Numbered from the stretch's first letter, positions 46,461 to 56,943 are shown. The stretch: DNA of 64,000 nt from Streptomyces sp. NBC_00582 (GCF_036345155.1 NZ_CP107772.1:5394001-5458000), one strand, 5' to 3'. Notes: a model not told the origin generated them from the letters alone. Numbers and translations: made by a program.

Positions 46461-47591
46461 TCAGCCGCTCAGTCGCACCGGCATGATCAGGTACTTGTAG
46501 GCGTCGTCCGCCTCGGCGTCCATGGCCGGCTTGCCGCTGAGCAGCGCGGGCTTGGTGGACGTCGTGAAGGAGAGCTGGGCGACGGGGGAGTCGATCGCGC
46601 TCAGGCCGTCCAGCAGGAAGGTCGGGTTGAAGGCGATCGAGATGTCGTCGCCCTCGAGCTGGGCGTCGACCCTTTCCACAGCCTGTGCGTCGTCGCTGGA
46701 GCCGGCCTCCAGGATGAGCACGCCCTGCTCGAAGCTGAGCCGCACCGGGGTGTTGCGCTCGGCGACCAGGGCCACACGCTTGACGGCCTCCACGAAGGGG
46801 GCGGTCTCGATCACGGCGACGGAGTTGAACTCGGTCGGGAACAGCGTGCGGTACTTCGGCAGGTCGCCCTCGAGGAGACGGGTGGTCGTCCGGCGGCCGG
46901 CGCCCTCGAAACCGATCAGGCCCTCGCCGGAGCCCGAGCCGGAGAGCGCCAGGATGACGCTGTCGCCGCTCGTGAGGGCCTTGGCGGTGTCCAGGAGCGT
47001 CTTGGCGGGGACCAGGGCGACCGCGGAGGCGTCCGGGTTCTCCGGCTTCCACAGGAACTCGCGGACCGCGAAGCGGTAGCGGTCGGTGGAGGCGAGGGTG
47101 ACGGTGTCGCCCTCGATCTCGATGCGCACACCGGTGAGGACGGGGAGCGTGTCGTCACGGCCGGCGGCGATCGCCACCTGGGCGGCGGCGGAGGCGAAGA
47201 CCTCGCCGGGGACGGTGCCCGTCGCGTTCGGCATCTGGGGCAGCGACGGGTACTCCTCCACAGGCAGTGTGTGGAGGGTGAACCGCGAGGAGCCGCAGAC
47301 CACGGTCGCCCGTACACCGTCTGTGGAAATCTCCACCGGCCGGTTGGGGAGCGCGCGGCAGATGTCCGCGAGCAGACGGCCGGAGACGAGGACCGTGCCC
47401 TCCTCCTCGACCTCGGCCTCCACGGACACGCGCGCGGAGACCTCGTAGTCGAAGCTGGAGAGGCTCAGGGCGCCGTCCTCGGCCTTCAGCAGCAGGCCCG
47501 CGAGGACAGGCGCCGGCGGACGGGCCGGGAGGCTGCGCGCCGCCCAGGCCACTGCCTCCGCGAGTACGTCGCGTTCCACCCGGATCTTCAC
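46461..47591 (-). CDS. dnaN: DNA polymerase III sliding clamp (beta subunit)
   Basis: 376 residues in three clamp domains. Recognisable: LSSFDYEVSARVSVEAEV, PNRPVEISTDGVRATVVCGS, FTLHTLPVEEYPSLP, and the end AYKYLIMPVRLSG. It tethers polymerase III to DNA. GTG 47591 lies eight bases after AGGAGG and gives the normal start KIRVERDVLAEAV; the frame extends upstream to 47705 without similarity. It flanks oriC on the left and its promoter must lie inside the origin region. Confidence 0.97.
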   Translation of the reverse strand: MKIRVERDVLAEAVAWAARSLPARPPAPVLAGLLLKAEDGALSLSSFDYEVSARVSVEAEVEEEGTVLVSGRLLADICRALPNRPVEISTDGVRATVVCGSSRFTLHTLPVEEYPSLPQMPNATGTVPGEVFASAAAQVAIAAGRDDTLPVLTGVRIEIEGDTVTLASTDRYRFAVREFLWKPENPDASAVALVPAKTLLDTAKALTSGDSVILALSGSGSGEGLIGFEGAGRRTTTRLLEGDLPKYRTLFPTEFNSVAVIETAPFVEAVKRVALVAERNTPVRLSFEQGVLILEAGSSDDAQAVERVDAQLEGDDISIAFNPTFLLDGLSAIDSPVAQLSFTTSTKPALLSGKPAMDAEADDAYKYLIMPVRLSG

Positions 47592-48470
47592 TCTTGCCGC
47601 CTCCTGCTGTTGCCGGCGCTTCTCGGCCTGCCTGGCTTCGTCTGTCTGGTGTCGGTTGGTCGGCCCCTGTGAGGGGAAGGACCACCGGGGACCAGTCTGA
47701 CGCACCGCACTGACAGTAGGTGCCTCTCGGGGTCAAGTCGTGACGAGGGGCAGCCGGGCACCGGAGAGCGAGTTGTGCACAGGACCCACTTCGAAACGGA
47801 TTCCTGGCTCTCTCTAGTTGTCAGTAGTAGTAGGGCCTGTGGATACCGTGGATAACCCTGTTTTCGCAGCTCAGAGGCTGTTTTTTATCCACTGGCCCTG
47901 TGGGCGGAGGCGGTGGACAACCGGGCCCGTCTGTGGAGAACAGAAAGTTCTGCACACTCCGTGCACAGGGAGGGGCGACTTCTCCCCAGCGTCGTCCCCA
48001 GCTTTACCCGTCTTTCCCACAGCCCAACCCGGCAACTTCGTGTGACGCCTTTCACTCGACACAGTGAGAAGACGCGTCGGCTTGCCGAACAGTGGACAGA
48101 GATGTGGAGAAACCGCTGATCGCTGGGGACAACCGGCCGCAGCCTGTGGGTTGCCGGTGGACAACTTCGTGCACAGCCTGTGGACCGACTTTTTGTCCAC
48201 AGCCTGTGGACGGTCTTTGTCCACGAATCCACAACCTGTTGACCTGGCTCGATGCTCCTCCCACAGGCTCGCCTGTGGATACAGTCTGGACAACTTCCGG
48301 GTCCCCAGGGTGTGGACGGGAAAAAGTCACCAAATCTGTGGAGGGCGGCCGTAACCCGGCCTGGAATCGAACACCGGATGACGAGCGGCCGGGACACGAC
48401 GACAGCCCTCCACACACGAAGGGCGCCCCGGGATGGCTCCCGAGGCGCCCTCCACGGCGTCGTACGGCGG
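47592..48470. other. oriC: chromosomal replication origin oriC
   Basis: Non-coding 880 bases between dnaN and dnaA with about 19-20 DnaA-box-like 9-mers in both orientations. The best are TTGTCCACA at 48193-48201 and TTGTCCACG at 48217-48225. Others include CGTGGATAA 47847-47855, GGTGGACAA 47912-47920 and 48156-48164, TGTGGATAC 47838-47846 and 48274-48282, TGTGGACGG 48205-48213 and 48311-48319, TTATCCACT 47885-47893, TTGTGCACA 47773-47781, and TGTGGAGAA 47932-47940 and 48103-48111. The density is highest at 48090-48345. This agrees with the described Streptomyces oriC. AT-rich tracts are short (TTTTTTAT at 47880). Confidence 0.95.
48421..48450 (-). terminator. terminator of dnaA
   Basis: Interrupted stem GGGCGCC-CGGG / CCCG-GGCGCCC with loop ATGGCT, 20 bases after the dnaA stop. 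Confidence 0.8.
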
Positions 48471-50441
48471 TCAGCCGGCCTTGATGCGGTTGGTCAGCTC
48501 GGTCACCTGGTTGTAGATGGAGCGCCGCTCGGCCATCAGATTGCGGATCTTGCGGTCGGCGTGCATGACCGTGGTGTGGTCGCGGCCGCCGAACAGCGCG
48601 CCGATCTTCGGCAGCGAGAGGTCCGTCAGCTCACGGCACAGATACATGGCGATCTGCCGGGCCGTCACCAGCGCCCGCCCGCGCGAGGTCCCGCACAGGT
48701 CCTCGACCGTGAGGCCGAAGTAGTCGGCGGTGGCGCTCATGATGGCCGTGGAGGTGATCTCGGGCGCCGAGTCCTCGCCGCCGGGGATCAGGTCCTTCAG
48801 GACGATCTCCGTCAGCCCCAGGTCCACCGGCTGCCGGTTGAGCGAGGCGAAGGCGGTCACCCGGATCAGCGCGCCCTCCAGCTCCCGGATGTTGCGCGAG
48901 ATCCGCGAGGCGATGAACTCCAGTACCTCCGGCGGGGCGTTGAGCTGCTCCTGCACCGCCTTCTTGCGCAGGATCGCGATCCGCGTCTCCAGCTCGGGCG
49001 GCTGGACGTCGGTGATCAGACCCCACTCGAAACGGTTCCGCAGCCGGTCCTCCAGCGTCACGAGCTGCTTGGGCGGCCGGTCACTGGACAGCACGATCTG
49101 CTTGTTCGCGTTGTGGAGCGTGTTGAAGGTGTGGAAGAACTCCTCCTGCGTCGACTCCTTGTCCGCCAGGAACTGGATGTCGTCGACGAGCAGGATGTCC
49201 ATCTCCCGGTACCGCTTGCGGAAGCTGTCGCCCTTGCCGTCGCGGATGGAGTTGATGAACTCGTTGGTGAACTCCTCCGAGCTGACGTACCGCACGCGCG
49301 TGCCGGGGTACAGGCTCCGCGCGTAGTGTCCGATCGCGTGCAGCAGGTGCGTCTTGCCCAGCCCCGACTCGCCGTAGATGAAGAGGGGGTTGTACGCCTT
49401 CGCGGGCGCCTCCGCGACGGCGACCGCGGCCGCGTGCGCGAAGCGGTTGGACGCGCCGATGACGAACGTGTCGAAGAGGTACTTCGGGTTCAGCCGTGCG
49501 GTCGGCTCCCCCGGTCCGCCCGTCGAGGGCGACGGCGCGGCCGACCCGGGCATCCCCGGTGCGCCGGGCCGCTGCGGCGGACCCGAACCGGACGGAGGTT
49601 CGGGCAGCTCACGCCGGCCGGCGTCCCGCTGGTCGTACTCGGGCCGCTTCTGCTCATAGGGAGCGGGGTCGTACGGCGGCCGCTCCATCGACTGCGGCCG
49701 GTAGTCCTGCGACGGCTGACCGTAGGAGTCCTGGGAGTAGGAGTCCGCGGACGGGGACGCGTAGGGGTCCTTGGCCGGGGAGCCGTAGGAGTCCTGGGAC
49801 GGCGAGGCGTACGGATCGCGCTCCGGGAAGCCCAGCCGCTGCTGCTGCCAGCCGTAGTCGTCCTGCTGGGGCCGCGGCCAGGCGCCGGGCTCCGGGCGCT
49901 GGTACTCCGAGGGATACGCGGGCCGCGCGGTCGGGAGCTGGTCCCCGCGCTGACCCTCGCCGGAGGGACCCGGGAGCTGCTCGGCGCGGTGCCGGCCGTA
50001 GCCGCCGTCATAAGGGCTGTCGTAGGAGTTGTCGTACGTGCTGTCGTAGCGGCCCTTGGGCTCGTCGTACGGGCGGTCGTACGGGCCGGACGGGAGTTCG
50101 GGCTCCTCGTAGCGCGGCTGCGGCTGCTGCTGGACCGGGGGCGCCGGCGGGGCCGGGGGCTCGCCCACGGAGTCGTCCACGGTGATCGCGATACGGATCG
50201 GGCGGCCGCACTCACGGCTCAGCGTCTCGCTGACGATGGGGGCCAGCCGGCCCTCCAGTACGCCCTTGGCGAACTCGTTCGGTACGGCGAGCAGCGCGGT
50301 GTCGGCGACCAGCGCGAGCGGCTGGCAGCGCCGGATCCAGTGCTCGTCCTTCGCCTCGACACCCTGGCCACGGCCCTCACCGAGGAGCTGCTCCAGTACG
50401 CGTGGCCACACTGCGGCAAGATCGGCAGGTACGTCAGCCAC
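48471..50441 (-). CDS. dnaA: chromosomal replication initiator protein DnaA
   Basis: 656 residues, longer than most DnaA because of a Streptomyces-type domain II (about 100-320) rich in Pro, Tyr, Asp and Gln with repeated PYD/PYA/DSYG blocks. Domain [18 protein letters not shown]. Domain III AAA+: Walker [17 protein letters not shown], Walker [16 protein letters not shown], arginine-finger region. Domain [22 protein letters not shown] and [16 protein letters not shown], the DNA-box reader. GTG 50441 matches the Streptomyces N-terminus ([12 protein letters not shown]). Promoter and DnaA boxes are at 50570-50624. Confidence 0.98.
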   Translation of the reverse strand: MADVPADLAAVWPRVLEQLLGEGRGQGVEAKDEHWIRRCQPLALVADTALLAVPNEFAKGVLEGRLAPIVSETLSRECGRPIRIAITVDDSVGEPPAPPAPPVQQQPQPRYEEPELPSGPYDRPYDEPKGRYDSTYDNSYDSPYDGGYGRHRAEQLPGPSGEGQRGDQLPTARPAYPSEYQRPEPGAWPRPQQDDYGWQQQRLGFPERDPYASPSQDSYGSPAKDPYASPSADSYSQDSYGQPSQDYRPQSMERPPYDPAPYEQKRPEYDQRDAGRRELPEPPSGSGPPQRPGAPGMPGSAAPSPSTGGPGEPTARLNPKYLFDTFVIGASNRFAHAAAVAVAEAPAKAYNPLFIYGESGLGKTHLLHAIGHYARSLYPGTRVRYVSSEEFTNEFINSIRDGKGDSFRKRYREMDILLVDDIQFLADKESTQEEFFHTFNTLHNANKQIVLSSDRPPKQLVTLEDRLRNRFEWGLITDVQPPELETRIAILRKKAVQEQLNAPPEVLEFIASRISRNIRELEGALIRVTAFASLNRQPVDLGLTEIVLKDLIPGGEDSAPEITSTAIMSATADYFGLTVEDLCGTSRGRALVTARQIAMYLCRELTDLSLPKIGALFGGRDHTTVMHADRKIRNLMAERRSIYNQVTELTNRIKAG

Positions 50442-50569
50442 AGGGCACGCTCTCTCGTGGGGGGGTCCCACGAACGTGTGGTTGCGGGACGGGTCGTCAT
50501 GCAGTTCGGCGGGAGCCGAGTACTCGCGGTCGGGAAGCAGGGGTCAAAGGAACGAATCGGAGTCCAGCC

Positions 50570-50624
50570 ACGGTAGTCAGGGCGACGGGTGCGGTTCAAG
50601 TTGTTGTCCCCAGGCTGTGGATAG
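50570..50624 (-). promoter_or_regulatory. dnaA promoter with two DnaA boxes
   Basis: Minus-strand TTGAAC (50599-50594), 18-bp spacer, TACCGT (50575-50570). Just upstream are DnaA-box-like TTGTCCCCA (50604-50612) and TGTGGATAG (50616-50624), fitting autoregulation by DnaA. The rest of the 400-bp dnaA-rpmH gap is non-coding. Confidence 0.7.
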
Positions 50625-50645
50625 TGTCTCCCGGTGACCCCTGGT

Positions 50646-50675
50646 TTGACCGGATGGCGCAGCCGCGCGTACCGT
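50646..50675 (+). promoter_or_regulatory. rpmH promoter
   Basis: TTGACC (50646-50651), 18-bp spacer, TACCGT (50670-50675), oriented toward rpmH about 165 bases downstream, a long leader. Confidence 0.65.
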
Positions 50676-50841
50676 AACCAGGTCGAGTTGTCGATGGCTG
50701 CTGCCGCCTGCCTCCGATGGGCACAGATCGCGTCAGGTGATCGGGAAGCGGTGCACTCGGGCGTAACGAGAGCTACTCGTGGGCGCACGGTGACAGCCAG
50801 GACGGCACCCGCCACACCGATTTGATTTCTGGAGCCCCCGA

Positions 50842-50979
50842 GTGAGCAAGCGCACCTTCCAGCCGAACAACCGTCGTCGCGCCAAGACCCACGGCTTCCG
50901 CCTGCGGATGCGCACCCGTGCCGGCCGCGCGATTCTCGCGAACCGCCGCAGCAAGGGTCGCGCGAACCTGTCCGCCTGA
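50842..50979 (+). CDS. rpmH: 50S ribosomal protein L34
   Basis: 45 residues, too short for a default gene cut-off but unmistakable: [20 protein letters not shown] followed by [21 protein letters not shown] start after GGAG. Binds 23S rRNA in the large subunit. First gene of the rpmH-rnpA-yidD-yidC-jag-rsmG run and divergent from dnaA. Confidence 0.97.
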   Translation: MSKRTFQPNNRRRAKTHGFRLRMRTRAGRAILANRRSKGRANLSA

Positions 50980-51000
50980 GCCTGATCAGGTCATGACGTC

Positions 51001-51372
51001 GTGCTGCCTACCGAGCATCGGCTGAGGCGGCGCGAGGACTTCGCGACCGCGGTACGACGGGGCCGCCGGGCCGGACGCCCGACGCTCGTCGTCCACCTTC
51101 GAAGCGGTGCCACGGACCCGCACGCGCCTGGGGAGAGCGCTCCCCCGACGCGTGCGGGTTTCGTCGTGAGCAAGGCCGTGGGTGGAGCGGTCGTGCGCAA
51201 CAAGGTGAAGCGCAGACTTCGCCATCTGATGCGCGACCGAGTCGTTCTGTTGCCCCCCGGTAGCCTGGTAGTCGTACGGGCGCTGCCCGGTGCGGGTGAC
51301 GCCGACCACGCACAGCTGACCCAAGACCTTGATGCCGCCCTTCAAAGGCTGCTGGGAGGGGGCGCGCGATGA
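51001..51372 (+). CDS. rnpA: ribonuclease P protein component
   Basis: 123 residues, basic. [20 protein letters not shown] at the N-terminus and the RNase P signature [20 protein letters not shown]. Assists RNase P RNA in trimming tRNA 5' ends. GTG start; the stop overlaps yidD by four bases (ATGA). Confidence 0.97.
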   Translation: MLPTEHRLRRREDFATAVRRGRRAGRPTLVVHLRSGATDPHAPGESAPPTRAGFVVSKAVGGAVVRNKVKRRLRHLMRDRVVLLPPGSLVVVRALPGAGDADHAQLTQDLDAALQRLLGGGAR

Positions 51373-51716
51373 AGTACCCGCTGCTGGCCCTGATCAAGCT
51401 CTACCAGTGGACGATCAGTCCACTGCTGGGTCCGGTCTGCAAGTACTACCCTTCGTGCTCCCACTACGGCTACACGGCCGTCGACCGGCACGGCGCGATC
51501 AAGGGAACGGCACTCACCGCCTGGCGCATCCTGCGGTGCAACCCGTGGTCGCTGGGGGGTGTGGACCATGTCCCGCCGCGGAAGCGCCCGCGGTGGCACG
51601 AAATGCTGCGCGACGCCTGGCGTGCACGCAGGGGCGGGACCTCCGCCGCCGAAACGGCCACCGAGCATTCCTCGAGCCCGGCCGCAGAGACCCCGTCCCA
51701 TGCCCAAGGAGCATGA
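51369..51716 (+). CDS. yidD: membrane protein insertion efficiency factor YidD
   Basis: 115 residues. Conserved core [35 protein letters not shown] and [19 protein letters not shown], with a longer Ser/Ala/Glu tail than in enterobacteria. Helps the YidC insertase at the inner face of the membrane. Coupled to rnpA and three bases before yidC. Confidence 0.95.
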   Translation: MKYPLLALIKLYQWTISPLLGPVCKYYPSCSHYGYTAVDRHGAIKGTALTAWRILRCNPWSLGGVDHVPPRKRPRWHEMLRDAWRARRGGTSAAETATEHSSSPAAETPSHAQGA

Positions 51717-51719
51717 TTA

Positions 51720-52994
51720 GTGGACACGATTGCCAGCCTCTTCAGCTTCATCACGACACCCGTTTCCTGGGTCATCGTCCAGTTCCACACGGTGTACGGC
51801 AAGATCTTCGGCCCTGACACCGGATGGGCCTGGGGCCTGTCGATCGTGTCTCTGGTGATCCTGATCCGCATCTGCCTGATCCCGCTCTTCGTGAAGCAGA
51901 TCAAGGCGACCCGGGCCATGCAGACGCTCCAGCCCGAGATGAAGAAGATCCAGGAGCGCTACAAGAACGACAAGCAGCGTCAGTCCGAAGAGATGATGAA
52001 GCTGTACAAGGAGACGGGCACCAACCCGCTCTCCTCGTGCCTTCCCATCCTGGCGCAGTCCCCGTTCTTCTTCGCCCTCTACCACGTGCTCAACGGCATC
52101 GCGAACGGTGACACCATCGGCGTGATCAACCAGAGCCTGCTGGAGAGCGCGCAGAAGGCGCACATCTTCGGCGCTCCGCTGGCCGCGAAGTTCACCGACA
52201 GCGCGTCGGAGGCCTCGGCCCTCGGAGCCTCGCTCACGGACGTCCGGGTCGTCACCGCGATCATGATCGTCCTGATGTCGGCCTCGCAGTTCTTCACCCA
52301 GCGCCAGCTGATGACGAAGAACGTCGACACCTCGGTGAAGACGCCGTTCATGCAGCAGCAGAAGATGCTGATGTACGTCTTCCCGGTGATGTTCGCCGTC
52401 TTCGGCATCAACTTCCCGGTCGGTGTCCTCGTCTACTGGCTGACCACCAACGTGTGGACCATGGGCCAGCAGATGTACGTCATCCACAACAACCCGACCC
52501 CGGGTTCCAAGGCCCAGGCCGCGTACTTGGAGCGCCTGTACAAGCACGTGACGCACGCCGGCAAGACCCGCCGCCGCAGCGAGAAGACGATCATCAAGGC
52601 CATCGTCGCCAAGGGCCGTGACCGCAACGAGGCCGAGCGCAAGTTCATCAACGGACTGACCAAGGCGGGTCTCGCGGCCCAGGCCGACGGCACCGTGGTG
52701 AAGAGCGACGCCCAGACCGTCGTGGAGACCGAGGACGGCACCACCACGAGCGCGGCCGCCGCCAAGCGCCAGCAGCCGAAGCGGCAGTCCAAGTCGCAGC
52801 GCCAGTCCGGCGGCCCGAAGGCGGCCGGTGAGACCACCTCGCTGAGCAAGTCCGACGAGCCCGAGGACGACAAGCCCTCCGACGCCGCCCCGCGGACCGC
52901 CCCCAAGGCCACTACGGGGGGCGGACGCAGCAAGGCCCAGTCCGGGCAGCGCAAGGGCGGCCCGCAGCGCCCCAAGTCCCCCTCCAAGAAGTAA
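51720..52994 (+). CDS. yidC: membrane protein insertase YidC/Oxa1
   Basis: 424 residues with about five membrane segments. Gram-positive-type YidC without the large periplasmic domain. Motifs: [20 protein letters not shown] (Arg in the hydrophilic groove), [20 protein letters not shown], and [18 protein letters not shown] ~130-residue Lys/Arg/Ser/Gln-rich cytoplasmic tail ends [12 protein letters not shown] and could bind ribosomes. GTG start three bases after yidD. Confidence 0.95.
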   Translation: MDTIASLFSFITTPVSWVIVQFHTVYGKIFGPDTGWAWGLSIVSLVILIRICLIPLFVKQIKATRAMQTLQPEMKKIQERYKNDKQRQSEEMMKLYKETGTNPLSSCLPILAQSPFFFALYHVLNGIANGDTIGVINQSLLESAQKAHIFGAPLAAKFTDSASEASALGASLTDVRVVTAIMIVLMSASQFFTQRQLMTKNVDTSVKTPFMQQQKMLMYVFPVMFAVFGINFPVGVLVYWLTTNVWTMGQQMYVIHNNPTPGSKAQAAYLERLYKHVTHAGKTRRRSEKTIIKAIVAKGRDRNEAERKFINGLTKAGLAAQADGTVVKSDAQTVVETEDGTTTSAAAAKRQQPKRQSKSQRQSGGPKAAGETTSLSKSDEPEDDKPSDAAPRTAPKATTGGGRSKAQSGQRKGGPQRPKSPSKK

Positions 52995-53009
52995 GAAGGA
53001 GCCCATCCC

Positions 53010-53519
53010 GTGACGGAAGGCACCACCTCCGCTGCCGAGGGTGCAGACACCCTGACCCGCCTGGAGCAGGAGGGCGAGATCGCGGCGGACTACCTCGAGG
53101 GTCTGCTGGACATCGCCGATCTCGACGGCGACATCGACATGGACGTCGAGGCCGACCGCGCCTCTGTGTCGATCATCAGCGACTCGGGCGCCCGTGATCT
53201 GCAGAAGCTGGTCGGCCGGGACGGCGAGGTGCTGGAGGCACTGCAGGAGCTGACGCGCCTGGCCGTGCACCGGGAGACCGGCGACCGCAGCCGGCTGATG
53301 CTGGACATCGCGGGCTACCGCGCCAAGAAGCGTGCCGAGCTCTCCGAGCTGGGCGCCAAGGCCGCGACCGACGCCAAGAACAGCGGCGAGCCCGTGAAGC
53401 TGAAGCCCATGACGCCCTTCGAGCGCAAGGTCGTCCATGACGCGGTCAAGGCCGCGGGTCTGCGCAGCGAGTCCGAGGGCGAGGAGCCGCAGCGCTTCGT
53501 CGTCGTGCTTCCCAACTAG
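53010..53519 (+). CDS. jag: Jag/KhpB RNA-binding protein (KH-R3H)
   Basis: 169 residues. KH domain with VGRDGEVLEALQELTRLAVH and R3H domain with MTPFERKVVHDAVKAAGLRS. The N-terminal Jag_N domain of Firmicutes is absent, as is usual in actinobacteria. RNA-binding partner of KhpA, linked to cell-envelope gene control in other bacteria. GTG at 53010 follows AAGGAGC. Confidence 0.93.
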   Translation: MTEGTTSAAEGADTLTRLEQEGEIAADYLEGLLDIADLDGDIDMDVEADRASVSIISDSGARDLQKLVGRDGEVLEALQELTRLAVHRETGDRSRLMLDIAGYRAKKRAELSELGAKAATDAKNSGEPVKLKPMTPFERKVVHDAVKAAGLRSESEGEEPQRFVVVLPN

Positions 53520-53538
53520 TTTCGGTACGTGCGTCACC

Positions 53539-53569
53539 CCGGCCCCGTCTGTAGCGCAGGCGGGGCCGG
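53539..53569 (+). terminator. terminator after jag
   Basis: Stem CCGGCCCCG/CGGGGCCGG with inner pairs, then TCTTTG, 20 bases after the stop. Confidence 0.75.
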
Positions 53570-53636
53570 TCTTTGTCAGCCTGGTGTTTCTGGTGGTCGG
53601 CGCAGGACGCCGATGCGGTACGGAAGGACGGTCCCC

Positions 53637-54353
53637 GTGACGGAGGCAGCGGAGCTCCCCCCTGCGCCCGAGGTGGCACGCGAGGTATTCGGTGATCGCT
53701 TCGCGGATGCGGTCCGGTACGCCGAGCTCCTGGCCGAGGCAGGCGTACAGCGCGGCCTCATCGGCCCGCGCGAGGTGCCCCGCCTGTGGGAGCGGCACAT
53801 CCTCAACTGCGCGGTGCTCTCCGAGGTCGTGCCCGAGGGCGTGACCGTGTGCGATGTGGGCTCGGGTGCCGGGCTGCCCGGTATCCCCCTGGCGCTGGTG
53901 CGCGAGGACCTGAAGATCACTCTTCTGGAGCCGCTGCTGCGGCGCACGAACTTCCTCACCGAGGTCGTCGAGCTCCTCGGCCTGGACCATGTCACCGTGG
54001 TCCGTGGCCGCGCCGAGGAGGTCATGGGCAAGCTTCCGCCCGTGCATGTGGTGACCGCCCGTGCCGTGGCTCCCCTGGACCGTCTGGCGACCTGGGGCAT
54101 CCCGCTGCTGCGCCCCTACGGTGAGATGCTCGCGCTCAAGGGCGACACCGCCGAGGAGGAGCTGAAGAGCGCGGCCACGGCTCTGAGCAAGCTGGGCGCG
54201 GTCGGCACCTCGATCCTCCAGGTCGGCGAGGACGTCGTCGACCCGCTCTCCACGGTGGTGCGGGTCGAGGTCGGGGAGAGCCCCGGAGGCGTGCGGTTCG
54301 CGGCCAAGCGGGCGAAGGCGGCCCGGACGGGGCGTGTCCGCCGCCGACGGTGA
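53637..54353 (+). CDS. rsmG: 16S rRNA m7G527 methyltransferase RsmG (GidB)
   Basis: 238 residues. SAM motif VCDVGSGAGLPGIPLALVR, preceded by LWERHILNCAVLSE, and RAVAPLDRLATWGIPLL later. Methylates G527 of 16S rRNA; in Streptomyces loss raises streptomycin resistance and antibiotic output. GTG 53637 after AAGGAC; ATG 53613 is an alternative. Followed by the parAB region. Confidence 0.95.
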   Translation: MTEAAELPPAPEVAREVFGDRFADAVRYAELLAEAGVQRGLIGPREVPRLWERHILNCAVLSEVVPEGVTVCDVGSGAGLPGIPLALVREDLKITLLEPLLRRTNFLTEVVELLGLDHVTVVRGRAEEVMGKLPPVHVVTARAVAPLDRLATWGIPLLRPYGEMLALKGDTAEEELKSAATALSKLGAVGTSILQVGEDVVDPLSTVVRVEVGESPGGVRFAAKRAKAARTGRVRRRR

Positions 54354-54416
54354 GCCGTCGTTGAGGTGACGGGGTGGGAGTGTCGCGTCCATTCGGCCGT
54401 AGGTAGTGGGCATCGT

Positions 54417-54430
54417 GTTTCACGTGAAAC
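54417..54430. promoter_or_regulatory. parS: parS site upstream of parA
   Basis: Perfect GTTTCACGTGAAAC, 180 bases before the parA ATG, in the parAB promoter region. Confidence 0.95.
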
Positions 54431-54546
54431 GTCGCTCCCTGCTCCACGGCATCATCAGCCGCGGCCGCGCCGCTGCCGAACCCCGCGACCGTAAGTCCTT
54501 CGGCTCGCTGGACAAGCCTCTCGGTTCACTCGATGCGGGCGTGGAG

Positions 54547-54573
54547 TTGTCCACAGAGGTGGATTTCTCCACA
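54547..54573 (+). promoter_or_regulatory. DnaA boxes in the parA leader
   Basis: TTGTCCACA (54547-54555, exact) and TTCTCCACA (54565-54573), between the first parS and the parA ATG. Confidence 0.5.
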
Positions 54574-54609
54574 GAACAACAGGCCTCACTGGTTCGCGAC
54601 CCCGAAGAC

Positions 54610-55683
54610 ATGGCAGGCTCTGTTCATTGCGAGCTTGAAGTCGAGGAGAGTGAATCCTTGCGGTCCGACGCCAACATCGCGGGACCGATGGCCGATCCGG
54701 TCCCCGGTCCCCGTACCGAGTCCTTGGGGGAGGATGTTTCACGTGAAACACCGCCCCCGATGGACGACACTCCGATCGGTCGTGCTGCCCAACTGGCGGT
54801 GGAGGCACTGGGCCGCGCCGGCGAGGGTCTGCCACGTCCGGAGCAGACCCGGATCATCGTGGTCGCCAACCAGAAGGGCGGGGTCGGCAAGACCACGACG
54901 ACCGTGAACCTTGCCGCTTCCCTGGCCCTGCACGGCGGCCGGGTCCTCGTCGTCGACCTCGACCCGCAGGGCAACGCGTCCACTGCCCTGGGAATCGACC
55001 ATCACGCCGAGGTTCCGTCCATCTATGACGTGCTGGTCGAGAGCCGCCCGCTCGCGGAGGTCGTCCAGCCGGTCCCCGATGTCGAAGGCCTCTTCTGCGC
55101 TCCCGCCACGATCGATCTCGCCGGTGCGGAGATCGAGCTGGTATCCCTGGTGGCACGGGAGAGCCGGCTGCAGCGGGCCATCCAGGCCTATGAGCAGCCG
55201 CTGGACTACATCCTCATCGACTGCCCGCCCTCGCTCGGCCTGCTGACGGTCAACGCGCTCGTGGCGGGTGCCGAGGTCCTGATCCCGATCCAGTGCGAGT
55301 ACTACGCACTGGAAGGACTGGGCCAGCTCCTGCGCAACGTCGACCTGGTACGGGGGCATCTCAACCCCGCTCTGCATGTGTCGACCATTCTGCTCACCAT
55401 GTACGACGGCCGGACGCGCCTGGCGTCCCAGGTCGCCGAGGAGGTGCGCACCCACTTCGGAGACGAGGTCCTGCGGACGAGCATTCCTCGCTCGGTCCGT
55501 ATCTCCGAAGCACCGAGCTATGGGCAGACGGTGTTGACCTACGATCCAGGATCGAGCGGTGCCCTCTCCTATCTTGAGGCGGCCCGAGAGATCGCGCTGA
55601 AGGGTGTCGGGATCAGCTATGACGCCACCCACGCCCATATCGGCGCACAGAACAATCCGAGCATGGTGGAGGGGATCCAGTGA
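54610..55683 (+). CDS. parA: chromosome partitioning ATPase ParA
   Basis: 357 residues, the size I recall for Streptomyces coelicolor ParA. An acidic N-terminal extension (about 75 residues) precedes the deviant Walker [21 protein letters not shown]; Walker B region [15 protein letters not shown] and the [13 protein letters not shown] block follow. It forms filaments from the hyphal tip and moves ParB-bound origins during sporulation. The frame stays open back to 54406, so an earlier GTG start is possible. A parS lies inside the coding sequence, and the stop overlaps parB (GTGA). Confidence 0.95.
   Translation: MAGSVHCELEVEESESLRSDANIAGPMADPVPGPRTESLGEDVSRETPPPMDDTPIGRAAQLAVEALGRAGEGLPRPEQTRIIVVANQKGGVGKTTTTVNLAASLALHGGRVLVVDLDPQGNASTALGIDHHAEVPSIYDVLVESRPLAEVVQPVPDVEGLFCAPATIDLAGAEIELVSLVARESRLQRAIQAYEQPLDYILIDCPPSLGLLTVNALVAGAEVLIPIQCEYYALEGLGQLLRNVDLVRGHLNPALHVSTILLTMYDGRTRLASQVAEEVRTHFGDEVLRTSIPRSVRISEAPSYGQTVLTYDPGSSGALSYLEAAREIALKGVGISYDATHAHIGAQNNPSMVEGIQ
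54736..54749. promoter_or_regulatory. parS: parS site inside parA
   Basis: Perfect GTTTCACGTGAAAC encoding part of DVSRETPPP in the ParA N-terminal extension. Confidence 0.95.
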
Positions 55684-56777
55684 ATGAGCGACGGAGGGGG
55701 TTGGGCCGTGGTCTCGCCGCACTGATCCCTGCCGCCCCGACGGAGAAGACGCCGGCGCAGACCGCGGTGACGGGCTCCCCGTCCCCGGCGGGCGGACCGG
55801 GTCTGAACTCCGACCGCGGGGTGGCCGCGGCGAAGGTGGCCACACTGCCGACTGTTTCACGTGAAACAGCGGATCTGTCGGCCTACGACGCGGAGGAGAC
55901 GCCCGCACCGCCCATCGGTGCCTACTTCGCCGAGATCCCCCTCGACGCGATCACGCCGAACCCGCAGCAGCCCCGCGTGGTCTTCGACGAGTACGCGCTG
56001 GAAGAACTCGTCATCTCCATCAAGGAGGTCGGTCTCCTCCAGCCGGTCGTCGTACGGCAGCTCGGTCCCGGGCGCTATGAGCTCATCATGGGTGAGCGGC
56101 GCTGGCGGGCCTGCCGCGAGGCGGGTCTGGAGGCGATCCCGGCGATCGTGCGGGCCACGGACGACGAGAAGCTTCTGCTGGACGCCCTCCTGGAGAACCT
56201 TCACCGGGCGCAGCTGAACCCGCTGGAAGAGGCTGCCGCCTACGACCAGTTGCTGAAGGACTTCAACTGCACGCACGACCAGCTCGCGGACCGCATCGGC
56301 CGGTCCCGCCCGCAGGTCTCCAACACGCTGCGTCTGCTGAAGCTCTCGCCGGCCGTGCAGAACCGGGTGGCGGCGGGGGTGCTCTCCGCCGGGCACGCTC
56401 GCGCGCTGCTCTCCGTGGAGGACGCGGAGGAGCAGGAGCGGCTGGCCCACCGGATCGTGGCCGAGGGACTCTCGGTGCGAAACGTCGAAGAGATCGTGAC
56501 CCTCATGGGTTCCCGGCCGCAGACGGCCCAGCGTTCCCGGAAGCCGCGTGCCGGGGCTCTGGTCTCCCCGGCGTTGTCCGAGCTCGCCACCCGGCTCTCG
56601 GACCGCTTCGAGACCCGGGTGAAGGTCGACCTGGGGCAGAAGAAGGGCAAGATCACCGTCGAGTTCGCCTCCGTCGATGACCTGGAGCGGATCCTCGGCA
56701 CCTTGGCCCCCGGCGAGGGGTTCGCCCTGCAGAAGGGGCTCGGCGAGGAGGACGACTCCGAGGAAGCGGACGACTGA
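55680..56777 (+). CDS. parB: chromosome partitioning protein ParB
   Basis: 365 residues. N-terminal [14 protein letters not shown] binds ParA; CTPase/box [45 protein letters not shown] segment ([20 protein letters not shown]) reads parS; C-terminal dimerisation domain. Spreads from parS as a CTP-clamp and organises the origin region. GTG start overlaps the parA stop. A parS lies inside its own 5' coding part. Confidence 0.97.
   Translation: MNERRRGLGRGLAALIPAAPTEKTPAQTAVTGSPSPAGGPGLNSDRGVAAAKVATLPTVSRETADLSAYDAEETPAPPIGAYFAEIPLDAITPNPQQPRVVFDEYALEELVISIKEVGLLQPVVVRQLGPGRYELIMGERRWRACREAGLEAIPAIVRATDDEKLLLDALLENLHRAQLNPLEEAAAYDQLLKDFNCTHDQLADRIGRSRPQVSNTLRLLKLSPAVQNRVAAGVLSAGHARALLSVEDAEEQERLAHRIVAEGLSVRNVEEIVTLMGSRPQTAQRSRKPRAGALVSPALSELATRLSDRFETRVKVDLGQKKGKITVEFASVDDLERILGTLAPGEGFALQKGLGEEDDSEEADD
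55854..55867. promoter_or_regulatory. parS: parS site inside parB
   Basis: Perfect GTTTCACGTGAAAC encoding TVSRETA near residue 60 of ParB. Confidence 0.95.
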
Positions 56778-56803
56778 GCCACAGGTCGGCCCTGCGACGG
56801 TCT

Positions 56804-56843
56804 GAGCGAGCCGTGTCCGGTGTGTCCGGGACACGGCTCGCTC
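56804..56843 (+). terminator. terminator of parAB
   Basis: Perfect 15-bp stem (arm GAGCGAGCCGTGTCC), ten-base loop, then TTTG, 27 bases after parB. Confidence 0.9.
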
Positions 56844-56943
56844 TTTGCGTTCAGTCGGTATCGACGGGAATCGCAACGTGGATACGATGCGAGGGGATAG
56901 GGCGCATCCACCAGGCAGCACCTCGACGTGGGAGGCGGGGGCC

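Noticed and set aside
47800..48400. Short ORFs within oriC
   Set aside because: They have no ribosome sites and are made of DnaA boxes.
54406..54609. Separate small gene before parA
   Set aside because: Same frame as parA and open into it; better treated as leader or alternative start.
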